64,000 nt of DNA from the NCBI GenBank assembly GCA_038237805.1, contig JBBRYI010000012.1, positions 48,871-112,870 of the forward strand, read 5' to 3'. Of the stretch, positions 1-8,074 are shown piece after piece. The translations under genes and the position numbers were made by a program. The stretch is from JBBQFI01 sp038237805 (GTDB lineage: Bacteria; Verrucomicrobiota; Verrucomicrobiia; Chthoniobacterales; UBA10450). The notes beneath the pieces are model-generated. The model was not told the origin of the DNA. It ran no database searches and was given only the letters and a program-made list of their open reading frames with translations. The stretch's first letter is position 1. Every line of letters begins with the position of its first letter.

Positions 1-175
1 AATAACCGACGATGGTTTTAATCACTCCGGGAGTTTTATCGAACGCGGGCTGGATGCACCAAAAGCAACCGCCCGCAAAGACTGCGGTCTTCGTCGTCGG
101 ATGGGATTCTTCCGCCGCGTTTGCGCCCGCAGTGAGCACAAGACCGGCAATAAGCGCAGTGAGTAATTTCGTCAT
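1..175 (-). CDS. msrA: Peptide-methionine (S)-S-oxide reductase MsrA, N-terminal part
   Basis: MsrA reduces methionine-S-sulfoxide in oxidised proteins. Only the first 58 codons lie in the window; the gene runs off the left edge. Translation from the ATG at 175 gives an export signal (MTKLLTALIAGLVLTAGANA) followed by AVFAGGCFWCIQPAFDKTPGV, which carries the MsrA active-site motif GCFWC. The position after it is Gln where E. coli MsrA has the catalytic Glu (GCFWGVE); I believe a Gln variant occurs in some secreted MsrA proteins, but cannot check this here. The signal peptide suggests a periplasmic form. It is divergent from trmB. Confidence 0.85.
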   Translation of the reverse strand, partial: MTKLLTALIAGLVLTAGANAAEESHPTTKTAVFAGGCFWCIQPAFDKTPGVIKTIVGY

Positions 176-190
176 GGGCGATTAGACAGT

Positions 191-859
191 GTGCGGACTG
201 CTTTGTTCCAAGATAATCCGCGCGATAACTTGTATTGGATGCAATCAAAGCAACAGATCACCTCATCCGGCGCAGCCGAGTATTTTCCGGAGAATTATTT
301 CCAAGTCCTCGATCTCCAATCTGTCTTTCCTCGCTGCGCTCCGCTCGAAGTCGATCTCGGTTGCGGCGACGGTTCGTTTCTCGTCGCATTAGCCGAACAA
401 AATCCGCAGCGCAATTTCATCGGCATCGAGCGTCTCCTCGGTCGCGTCCGGAGCGCATGCCGTAAAATCGCACGCGAAAATCTCAACAACGCGCGCGTGA
501 TCCGAATCGAAACTTCCTATGCCGTCGCACATCTGTTTTCGCCAAATTCGGTTTCCGTTTTTTATTTGCTCTTCCCCGATCCCTGGCCGAAACGGCGGCA
601 TCAGCGACGGCGCATCGTCACCGAAGAATTCCTCCAGGCGATTCGTCGCGCCCTTTCGCCGGATGGTTCGTTCATCATCGCTACCGATGAGCGTGAATAT
701 TTCGAAGAGATTCGCCGGCAATCAGAAAAAATGAGTGGCTTTCCCGCGCAACCAATCGGCCACTCCATGCTGCCGGTCACGACCTTCGAGAAGCATTTTC
801 TCGAACGCGGCCTCGAGATTCATCGACTCGTGCTGCGAAAGGTCTCTCCGGTCAGATAA
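191..859 (+). CDS. trmB: tRNA (guanine-N7-)-methyltransferase TrmB
   Basis: This SAM-dependent enzyme makes m7G46 in the variable loop of tRNAs. The Rossmann motif DLGCGDGSF lies at about residues 57-65. The family hallmark LLFPDPWPKRRHQRRRIV follows at about 127-144, and TDEREYFEEI near 175. The 222-residue length is normal. The reading frame opens at a GTG at 191, but an ATG at 239 (MQSKQQITSSG) is an equally good start because the first 16 residues are not family-like. The 3' end overlaps the convergent comEC by 40 bases. Confidence 0.92.
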   Translation: MRTALFQDNPRDNLYWMQSKQQITSSGAAEYFPENYFQVLDLQSVFPRCAPLEVDLGCGDGSFLVALAEQNPQRNFIGIERLLGRVRSACRKIARENLNNARVIRIETSYAVAHLFSPNSVSVFYLLFPDPWPKRRHQRRRIVTEEFLQAIRRALSPDGSFIIATDEREYFEEIRRQSEKMSGFPAQPIGHSMLPVTTFEKHFLERGLEIHRLVLRKVSPVR

Positions 860-3114
860 GAACGCGCCACCCATCCCGATTGCAAAAACTTCAACTCCAC
901 AGCGCCGCTTTCGTCCTGACGAAACAATTTGATTCCACGCGCGCGCACCAACTCCGCCCATTCCTCGGTGATGCGCTCGCTGTTCGGGAAATCACGCGAG
1001 GTAGCAATAATGATTCGCGGATGCACTGCATCGATAAACTCGGCCGAACCCGAAATTCCTGAATGGTGCTGACCTTTCACCAGGATGTCGCTACGCAAAT
1101 CTACACCGCTCTGCAGCAGTTTCTCCTCGGTGGCGGCTCCGCTGTCGGAAACGAAGAGGACGCGCTGTTTATCGATTAGCAACTGCTCAACCAAAGCCTG
1201 GTCGTCAGCGATTTTTGCCTGAAAACTTTTTGGAGGAAAGAGCGCACGCAGGACGACGTTTTTGGACAAGGCGACCTCGTCCGGACTCGCGAGCAAGGTT
1301 CGTTCGATTTTGTAATTTTGTAATTCTGCGATGAATGCTCGATGCAGTGACGAGCGATCGCGTGCGCCAGTATCGACTACATGGCGCGGATGAAAGTCAT
1401 GCAGGAGCGCGCTTGCTCCGCCCACGTGGCCGCCATCACCGTGAGTGATCAAAAGTCCGTCGAGTCGATTGATTCCGCGCAGACGCAGGTATCCGCGAAC
1501 AACGCGCTCGAAATCGCGTTGCGCGCCAACATCAAACATCCAGTCGCTTCGACGCGTGTGAATATGCGCGGCACCGCCAATGCCGAGGTCGAGCACGGTA
1601 ATTTCGGCGCGGGCTTCGTTAGGCCAATGGGGCCGTTCGGTGTAGAAATGTCCGGTCGGAACCTGCGCAAAAAAATGAACAACACCGAGAACCAGTTGAG
1701 CAAGAAGCCAGTTCGCGTTGTTAAAAACGACCGATAGAGTCGAGGAAATTGGCGCGGCGATTATTGAGATCAATCCGCCGGCGAGAACAAAAAATGCAAT
1801 CGGCACGACGATGAGGTTCGCCAGCAGCGAGATCGGTGTAACGAGATTGTAATACCAAAGCATCAGCGGCAACGAACCAATCCATGCCGCAAAGGAAACC
1901 GACGCGCCTCGGGCGACTAATTCCAGCAAGCGGTCTGCGATGCGTTGCGTGCGCGAAAATAAACTTCGCGGCAGAAATGGATCGGCGGCGAAGAAGCGGC
2001 GTAACCAACGATAAATACGATCGGCAAACAAAACGATCGCGCCGACGACAGAAAACGAAAGTTGGAACCCAAGTGAAAATAATTGGTTTGAATCCCAGCA
2101 GAGAATCAGCATCGCGGCGGCCGCGAGACTGTTGAGTGTAAAAACTCGCCGTTCCGCCAAAAAACCTGCGAGTAGGACCGAGCTCATGATGGCAGCGCGC
2201 ACGCTCGACACATGAAGACCCGTGATCGCCGCATAGAAAAGCAACGCGGGAATGATGAGCGCGATCGCCACTTTTTGACGCAACCGCGCGACCTTGGCGA
2301 CAATCCACAGAAGCTGCGCCACGATTCCTACATGTAATCCCGCGACGGCGAAGAGATGGAGGGTGCCTGTTTGCTGAAACGGTTCCTCGATGTCCTCCGG
2401 CGTCTGATGCCGCAGACCGAGGACCATTCCGCTGATTAATCCTTGCGCATCGGGCGAATCCTCGATCCCGCGGGAAAGAATCTTTTGCAGCCATCGGCGG
2501 GATTTTTGTGCCGCGCGCAGTATCACGTTTCCGCCCCGATGACGTATAAGCGTTTGGTCTCCTTCGTAACTTACAAATAGCTGCGTGCGCACATCACGAC
2601 GCGCCAAGTACGAACGCATGTCGAATTCGCCAGGATTGCGTGGCGGAGAAACTGGTCCCAATGTTCCGAAGAGTTGGAGTTCGTCGCCAAACTCAGCAGG
2701 TGCGCGCGAGCGAACGAAGATCGTTGCCTGCGAAGGTCGCTGTTCCGTTTCCGATCCAATCGCTTGGAGCATGAAAAGAAACGAAGCGAAGCCATTCGGT
2801 GAAGACTTTGGTTCGCTGACGACGACGCCGTGAACCAAACAATTTTGCGGCTGACCGCCAATTTCCGCGACGAGGCGCAGGCCAGGTGTGTCGCTTACGT
2901 GCAGGCTGTGAAGATAAAAAAAGCTCGCTGCTACGAATGCGTAAGTCGCCAAGGAGTTGCGCGAACGGAGAGTGATGATCGCCAGAATTGCGATCGCGCC
3001 TAAGCCCACGCGTGCGGTGCCCGGCGCGAAGTCCGCGCACAAAATCCCTACAGCGGCCGCGAGCGCCAGTCCGACAAACGGCTGGCGCGGCCACGTTTCA
3101 TTTAGCTTCGTCAC
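820..3114 (-). CDS. comEC: ComEC/Rec2 DNA internalisation channel protein
   Basis: ComEC forms the inner-membrane channel that takes up one strand of DNA during natural transformation. The 764-residue product has the full architecture: N-terminal membrane helices, a DUF4131/OB-like region, the Competence domain with many helices (about residues 220-500; LHLFAVAGLHVGIVAQLLWI), and a C-terminal metallo-beta-lactamase domain (about 520-764) with the metal motif THGDGGHVGG. No frame disruption is visible, so it is probably functional. It is divergent from the hydrolase at 3180 with 65 bases between the starts. Its presence bears on the dispersed CGTTAGG word described under findings. Confidence 0.93.
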   Translation of the reverse strand: MTKLNETWPRQPFVGLALAAAVGILCADFAPGTARVGLGAIAILAIITLRSRNSLATYAFVAASFFYLHSLHVSDTPGLRLVAEIGGQPQNCLVHGVVVSEPKSSPNGFASFLFMLQAIGSETEQRPSQATIFVRSRAPAEFGDELQLFGTLGPVSPPRNPGEFDMRSYLARRDVRTQLFVSYEGDQTLIRHRGGNVILRAAQKSRRWLQKILSRGIEDSPDAQGLISGMVLGLRHQTPEDIEEPFQQTGTLHLFAVAGLHVGIVAQLLWIVAKVARLRQKVAIALIIPALLFYAAITGLHVSSVRAAIMSSVLLAGFLAERRVFTLNSLAAAAMLILCWDSNQLFSLGFQLSFSVVGAIVLFADRIYRWLRRFFAADPFLPRSLFSRTQRIADRLLELVARGASVSFAAWIGSLPLMLWYYNLVTPISLLANLIVVPIAFFVLAGGLISIIAAPISSTLSVVFNNANWLLAQLVLGVVHFFAQVPTGHFYTERPHWPNEARAEITVLDLGIGGAAHIHTRRSDWMFDVGAQRDFERVVRGYLRLRGINRLDGLLITHGDGGHVGGASALLHDFHPRHVVDTGARDRSSLHRAFIAELQNYKIERTLLASPDEVALSKNVVLRALFPPKSFQAKIADDQALVEQLLIDKQRVLFVSDSGAATEEKLLQSGVDLRSDILVKGQHHSGISGSAEFIDAVHPRIIIATSRDFPNSERITEEWAELVRARGIKLFRQDESGAVELKFLQSGWVARSYLTGETFRSTSR

Positions 3115-3179
3115 TGGGGGTTAGTCTTTGGCGCGAAAAATTTTGCTTCGCTCGGCGAAGTTTATATGGTTCCGCGTAA

Positions 3180-4136
3180 GTGCCGATTCCTTTTTCGAAG
3201 AAAAGCCGGAGGAACGTCGTTCGCCAGGCGTCGGGCAACGGCTCCGAAAACAAACGCTCCACCCGCGTAAAAATGCGTCCGCGTTCGGACTGGCATAAGC
3301 GCAACTACCTAACGAGTGTTCTTATTCCCTCCCTTTTCGTCAAACGGGCGGGGCTCCACTCGCAGCCGAAGTTTCCAAAAATTCGCCGGGGCGAAATTTG
3401 CATCACCTGGATCGGGCACGCGTCATTCCTCATTCAAACACACGAAGTCAATCTGCTCATCGATCCGAATTGGGCAAAATGGCTGAAGGTGATCAAGCGA
3501 CTGAAGCAGCCTGGCTTCGAGATTCATCATCTGCCGGAGATTGATTTTGTTCTCGTAACGCACGCACACTTCGATCATCTGGACCGGCGCACTTTGCGCA
3601 AAGTTGCAGCCGATCAACCGATCGTCGTGCCGATCGGTGTTGGAAACCTGGTGCACGATCTCGGTTTTCAAATTGTGCACGAACTTGATTATTGGCAGCG
3701 CGTGAAGCTCGGTCCGGTCGAAGTTTCATTGACGCCCTGTTATCACTGGGGCGCGCGATTCCTCGCGGATTTGCATCGCGGCTTCGGCGGATTCGTCCTC
3801 AACGTTGATGGACGCAATATTTTTCATTGTGGCGACAGCGCGTACTTCCCTGGATTCAGGGAGATCGGTGAGAACTACGAGATCGACATCGCGCTTCTAC
3901 CGATTGGCGCTTACGACGCACCGACCGGTCGCGAAGTCCACATGAATCCGGAAGAAGCCGTCAAAGCATTCCGCGAACTCGGCGCAAAAACTTTGGTGCC
4001 GATGCATTACGGAACTTTTCGTTTGGGATACGAACCTCTGGACGAGCCGCCCGTGCGTTTGCTCACGTGCGCTCGTGAGCACGGTATCGAAGACAAGGTG
4101 TTGGTGATGACCGAAGGCAATCCGGTCGTACTTTAA
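3180..4136 (+). CDS. MBL-fold metal-dependent hydrolase, NAPE-PLD-like
   Basis: This is a metallo-beta-lactamase superfamily hydrolase, most like the N-acyl-phosphatidylethanolamine phospholipase D / YcbC-like group. WIGHASFLIQ at about residue 76 is followed by the metal-binding THAHFDHLD at about 124-132, then a CYHWGARF motif, GDSAYFPGF, and MHYGTFRLG near the end. These are the expected His/Asp ligands. The substrate cannot be read from the sequence. The chosen start is GTG 3180. The N-terminal 60 residues are basic and poorly conserved, so a later start is possible. The downstream membrane protein begins 8 bases after the stop. Confidence 0.82.
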   Translation: MPIPFSKKSRRNVVRQASGNGSENKRSTRVKMRPRSDWHKRNYLTSVLIPSLFVKRAGLHSQPKFPKIRRGEICITWIGHASFLIQTHEVNLLIDPNWAKWLKVIKRLKQPGFEIHHLPEIDFVLVTHAHFDHLDRRTLRKVAADQPIVVPIGVGNLVHDLGFQIVHELDYWQRVKLGPVEVSLTPCYHWGARFLADLHRGFGGFVLNVDGRNIFHCGDSAYFPGFREIGENYEIDIALLPIGAYDAPTGREVHMNPEEAVKAFRELGAKTLVPMHYGTFRLGYEPLDEPPVRLLTCAREHGIEDKVLVMTEGNPVVL

Positions 4137-4144
4137 CGATCGGC

Positions 4145-6391
4145 TTGACCTTGCGCGACGACTTGTTAGGCCGGCCCGCCTCGAATTGGCGTGGCGATTT
4201 CTTCGCTGCCATTCTCACCGGTGTCGCGGTCCTCGGTTTTTGTTTTGTCCTGCTCTGGCATAATCCGCTTCTTTTTTGGAATGACGATTACGAGATCTCG
4301 ATCATTCCGGTTTTTGCCGACGTGGCGCGTAGTTGGTCCGAGGGTCATTTGCCGTTGCTGAGCCCGTACTCGTGGGTCTGCAGCAATCTCGCCGGTGAAT
4401 TTCAATACGGAACGTTTTCGATCTTCGTTAACGCCGCCGTTGTTCTGATCTGGAAATTCGCTCTCACGTTCCCGCAGCAAGCCGCCGCACTTTCGATGAC
4501 ACATCTTTTCGCGCTTGCGATGGGCGCGTATCTCCTCGCGCGCGGAAGAAATTTGAGCGCGCCACTTTCAGTGATGGTCGCATTCGTCGCGACGCTTAAC
4601 GGCTGGATCATGTGTTGGGGCGCAACGGATTGGTTCGGCGCACTCGGCGCATGGACCTGGCTGCCGTGGGCTTGGTGGGGATTGGAACGCGCGCTCGATC
4701 CACGGCGCGGGCCCTGGCGATTTCTCTGGCCGGCGCCGTTCGTTTATCTGCTCGTGACCGGCGGCTTTCCTTACACCGTCGGTATGCTGGGGCTGCTCAT
4801 CGCTTGGCTCGCTCTCAAGTCGTTAGTCCAAACGAAAAAGCTCTCTGCCCTTTTGCCGATGCTCTTCGGCGCCATGCTTGGATTCGGACTTTCCGCGCCA
4901 GCCTGGCTCGCCTTAATCGAACACATCCGTGGTTCCGCGCGCGAGGTCGATCCCGCCTCGGCGCATTTTCAATGGTTAGTGCCACTGACGGCGTTGCCCG
5001 GTTTTATTTTACCGGTTTGGACAGTCAAGTGGGTGGATTTTTCCACGCGATACGTTCCCCATATCGCTATGGAACTGGCGTGCGGTCTGGTTCCACCGGT
5101 GGTCCTTGCCGCCGGTTTGATCGGATGCGGTCGTAAACTCGTTAGGCGAATCAAGTGGGAGCTCCTGCTTCTTGGTCTCGTCTTGGTGTTCTCGATGATG
5201 CCAAGCACGAGCGTTTTTCGCTGGAGTTTTCGCTGGCTGCCGCTCTTCCACCTTCTTCTCGCAATGTGCGCGGCAGAGGCAATGCGGCTCCTTGACTACG
5301 AAGAGGTAAAAGGACCGGTTTTGAAAACGCTATTATCACGACCAAGCATTTTGGCGCTCGTCGTAGCAAATATCGTAACCCCAATTTATTTTGCGACTCA
5401 TGCGCCCGGTTTCAAAGCGACGCTTTTTGTGTCGTTCACGTTCGTTCTGTCTGCGGTATGGTTTTTCGCGGATGCGCGTCACAAGTTTCGTCAAACAGTT
5501 TCATGGACGCCCACTGCCGTAGTATTTTTTTCTTTGTTGGTCCTTTATCTTTGTCTCCCGACCAACGGTGGTGTCCCGAAATACAACCTTAGCCAAAAAC
5601 TATTATCACCCGCGCCACTCGATCCGCAGCGGCTTTATCTGAGCCTCTATCCGCCGCCGGAAACGGCTTACGGTTATCCGACCAAACCGCTTGCGATGGG
5701 GATGGTGGTGCGACCCGGCAGCACTTCGATGTGGGCCGGCCTTCATTTCGTCAACGGCTACAGCCCCGTTCGTCCAGCGGGCGTCGCGCGTGCATTGAGC
5801 TTTTACGTTCATGGCGACATTGATTCGGACGCGGCAAACTACTTACTTGGATCGCAAGCGGGGCGGGAAGGCGAACTGGCGAAAATCGGCGTCGATGGAA
5901 TCGTCGTTGCCAATGAAGTGCAGCTGATTCCGAAACCAGAAACCGAATGGGAGCTGGTTCATTCTGATGCGGAAGGTCGCGTTTATCATCGACGCGGCGG
6001 AACATTCGCACGAATCCGCTCGGTGGCTGTGCTCGATTCTAAGCCTAACGAGCAATTTTCAATCGCAGAACTGCAGGTGGTGGAAGATTCGCGCAACCGC
6101 GTGCTGGCGGACGTGGCAGTTCCAAGCAATGGTTCTTCAGCGCTTCTGACATTTTCGCGGCCGTTTTTTCGGGGCTATCAGGCGCGCATCGGTTCCACTA
6201 CCTTCGCCGTCGATTCCTATCGCGGTCTGTTTCCTACAGTAGAGGTTCCCTCGGGAATAAAAGGGCGCCTCTCTCTTGTTTTTCACCCGTGGTGGCTCAC
6301 TTGGGGCGGAACACTAAGCGCGATAAGTCTGCTTATCCTGCTTTCCCCTTTACTGCTGAAGTCGCGAGGTTCTTCGCTGCGCTCAAAATGA
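4145..6391 (+). CDS. Large polytopic membrane protein, YfhO / GT-C-like
   Basis: The 748-residue protein has about a dozen hydrophobic segments and a soluble C-terminal part with a final helix (LTWGGTLSAISLLILLSPLL). The overall plan is a GT-C or YfhO-type membrane glycosyltransferase: an early luminal NDDYEISIIPVFADVARSW and a long extracytoplasmic loop near residues 500-690. I cannot assign a substrate. The start is a TTG at 4145, eight bases after the upstream hydrolase, so the two are probably cotranscribed. The last residues (SRGSSLRSK) and stop are encoded by the left arm of a dispersed inverted repeat (6362-6440). Confidence 0.6.
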   Translation: MTLRDDLLGRPASNWRGDFFAAILTGVAVLGFCFVLLWHNPLLFWNDDYEISIIPVFADVARSWSEGHLPLLSPYSWVCSNLAGEFQYGTFSIFVNAAVVLIWKFALTFPQQAAALSMTHLFALAMGAYLLARGRNLSAPLSVMVAFVATLNGWIMCWGATDWFGALGAWTWLPWAWWGLERALDPRRGPWRFLWPAPFVYLLVTGGFPYTVGMLGLLIAWLALKSLVQTKKLSALLPMLFGAMLGFGLSAPAWLALIEHIRGSAREVDPASAHFQWLVPLTALPGFILPVWTVKWVDFSTRYVPHIAMELACGLVPPVVLAAGLIGCGRKLVRRIKWELLLLGLVLVFSMMPSTSVFRWSFRWLPLFHLLLAMCAAEAMRLLDYEEVKGPVLKTLLSRPSILALVVANIVTPIYFATHAPGFKATLFVSFTFVLSAVWFFADARHKFRQTVSWTPTAVVFFSLLVLYLCLPTNGGVPKYNLSQKLLSPAPLDPQRLYLSLYPPPETAYGYPTKPLAMGMVVRPGSTSMWAGLHFVNGYSPVRPAGVARALSFYVHGDIDSDAANYLLGSQAGREGELAKIGVDGIVVANEVQLIPKPETEWELVHSDAEGRVYHRRGGTFARIRSVAVLDSKPNEQFSIAELQVVEDSRNRVLADVAVPSNGSSALLTFSRPFFRGYQARIGSTTFAVDSYRGLFPTVEVPSGIKGRLSLVFHPWWLTWGGTLSAISLLILLSPLLLKSRGSSLRSK

Positions 6392-6440
6392 CAGCAGCAT
6401 TTACGGCCGGTCATCCCGAGCGCAGCGAGGGACCTCTCGA
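6362..6440. repeat. Dispersed inverted repeat, family B
   Basis: Arms of 31 bases at 6362-6392 and 6410-6440 match in inverted orientation with about five mismatches around an 18-base spacer. The core of each arm reads GAGGTYCYTCGCTGCGCTC followed by an ATGAC end. The left arm encodes the last codons of the upstream gene. Related copies lie at 31222-31320, at 49546-49573 (half) and at 59503-59534 (half). Confidence 0.7.
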
Positions 6441-6480
6441 ATAACTGGGCGTGTGATTTTCAATTCGTTAGGGCAAACGT

Positions 6481-7623
6481 TCAATAAACGTCGCGCTTGT
6501 AGCGCTTGTCGCTTTTCAGCTTCTCGATGTATTCGTTCGCGGCGTCGACGTCCTTTCCACCTTGTTCCTGCACGATTTTCTTTAGCGTCGCATCGACATC
6601 TTTCGCCATTCGTTTTGCATCGCCGCAGACAAAAAACTCAGCGCCTTCTTCGAGCCATTTCCAAATTTCGGCCGCGTTTTCCTGCATCCGATGTTGCACA
6701 TAAATCTTCTGCGCCTGATCGCGCGAGAAGGCAGTGTCGATGCGTGTGAGATATCCCTCTTTTTGGAAGGCTTCGAATTCATCGCGATAAAAATAATCTG
6801 ATAATTCGCGCTGCGACCCGAAGAAAAGCCATGTTTTCCCGCGCGCACAGAGGACCTTTCGCTCCTGCAAAAAAGCGCGGAATGGAGCCACGCCGGTTCC
6901 GGGCCCAACCATTATGATCGGCGTATCGCCGTTCTCGGGCAGATGAAAAGACTTCGAGCTACTCGGGTAAACTGGAACGGGAGCGTTCTGCGCCCGTTCC
7001 GCCAGGAATCCGGTTGCTAGGCCCAAACGTTCGCGGCCGTGACTTTCGTATCGAATGATGTCGATAATGAAATGAACGGAATCGGGATGTTGTTTAAGGC
7101 TCGACGCGACCGAGTAGAGGCGCGGTTGCAACTTCGATAAGAGCCCGACAAATTCCTTCGGCGTAAATCGCACCGACGGGTGCTCGACCAAAAAGTCGAT
7201 CACTTCTATCCCCCAAAGATAAGTGTCGAGATCTTGTTTCCGCGCTGGATGAAGCAATTCTTTGAGCAACGGCGCAGCCGACGCACGTTCGGCAATCCCT
7301 TTCAAGAATTTCGGCGTAACGGTTTTGATTGAGTGATTGCGCAGCAGCGCTTCGCGAAATGAACAGGTTTCGGTCTTGCCCGCCGGAACAATCTCTTCGC
7401 CGGTCGCGCAAAGCGCCGCGATGATTTCATCGACCAGCGCAGGATCATTCGACGCGTAAATCGCCATCGAATCGCCAACCTCGAAACTCAACCCCCAGCC
7501 GGTGAGATCGATTTCGAAGTGACGCGTGTCTTTCGGCGAATCGGCCGACGTCAGCCGGCGATTAATGACGAGCTTTCCCGGAAAAGGATTGGAGCGCGAA
7601 TAGGGCGAGGTCGTCGTATGCAT
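6481..7623 (-). CDS. CysJ-like FAD/NADPH reductase lacking the flavodoxin domain
   Basis: The protein has the FAD-binding and NADPH-binding halves of sulfite reductase alpha subunit (CysJ / CPR family) but no N-terminal flavodoxin. The FAD-binding RLYSVASSL and the NADP region (MVGPGTGVAPFRAFLQER, then FFGSQ, then FFVCGDAKRMAKDVDATL) are intact. It ends in KRYKRDVY, close to the CysJ C-terminus, where the Tyr stacks on FAD. The start is ATG 7623 (MHTTTSPY); a longer frame would run into the tRNA-His gene, so it was rejected. A separate electron donor or acceptor partner is not nearby. A role in sulfite or other reductive metabolism is inferred from family. Confidence 0.85.
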   Translation of the reverse strand: MHTTTSPYSRSNPFPGKLVINRRLTSADSPKDTRHFEIDLTGWGLSFEVGDSMAIYASNDPALVDEIIAALCATGEEIVPAGKTETCSFREALLRNHSIKTVTPKFLKGIAERASAAPLLKELLHPARKQDLDTYLWGIEVIDFLVEHPSVRFTPKEFVGLLSKLQPRLYSVASSLKQHPDSVHFIIDIIRYESHGRERLGLATGFLAERAQNAPVPVYPSSSKSFHLPENGDTPIIMVGPGTGVAPFRAFLQERKVLCARGKTWLFFGSQRELSDYFYRDEFEAFQKEGYLTRIDTAFSRDQAQKIYVQHRMQENAAEIWKWLEEGAEFFVCGDAKRMAKDVDATLKKIVQEQGGKDVDAANEYIEKLKSDKRYKRDVY

Positions 7624-7634
7624 TGGGAAAAAAC

Positions 7635-7710
7635 TGGGGTGGCCAACGGGACTCGAACCCGCAACAACCAGAACCACAATCTGGGGCTCTACCATTGAGC
7701 TATGGCCACC
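7635..7710 (-). tRNA. tRNA-His (GTG), CCA encoded
   Basis: Read on the minus strand, the acceptor stem GTGGCCA/TGGCCAC is preceded by the extra G-1 typical of tRNA-His, pairing with discriminator C73. The D arm begins TAGCTCAATGG. The anticodon stem is CCAGA/TCTGG around loop TTGTGGT, giving anticodon GTG. The T arm contains GGTTCGAGTCC. The 3' CCA is present in the DNA (7635-7637). It ends 11 bases before the CysJ-like start. Confidence 0.97.
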
Positions 7711-7811
7711 AACAAAGGGGAGATTTTAGGTTTTAGATTGCCGATTGCAAACTGAAGGCATGAGCAGAGCGCCGCATTAAATGTAGAGCGCTATAAAAGT
7801 GATGCTGAAAT

Positions 7812-7895
7812 CCTCTCCCTGTGGGAGAGGGTAGGGTGAGGGCTTGAGCGCGCAGAGAACCTGCCCTCACCTTGATCCTCTCCCTCAGGGGAGAG
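7812..7895. repeat. Palindromic repeat pair in an intergenic region
   Basis: Two blocks, 7812-7843 and 7863-7895, are near inverted copies of each other. Each carries its own internal palindrome (CTCTCCCTGTGGGAGAGGG in the first). The same type of CCCTCACC...CTCTCCC sequence is a common REP-like element in many bacteria. The rest of the 7711-8074 gap shows no gene: short frames there lack family features. Confidence 0.6.
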
Positions 7896-8074
7896 TAAAA
7901 GAGCCATTGCCGTCAGCACCTCCTTGCGTTTCTGTTCCTCATCGAGCGGTTTCATTGCTAAGGCACGCGGAGGCGTCCCCTTACCGTTGGCATAAACCAC
8001 GCTCTATTCTCATTCGTGCCGCAGGCAATCATTGCAACCCAACCCTCGTCGGCTATCGTCCGGCTCATTATTCC

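Noticed and set aside
1721..2494. 257-codon open frame on the minus strand
   Set aside because: It is a different frame of comEC with Arg-rich low-complexity content and no domain.
4165..4172. TTGTTAGGCC as another copy of the dispersed word
   Set aside because: It lacks the C before GTTAGG; near-matches (also 26413, 27428, 35598, 47159, 61252) were left out of the count to keep it strict.
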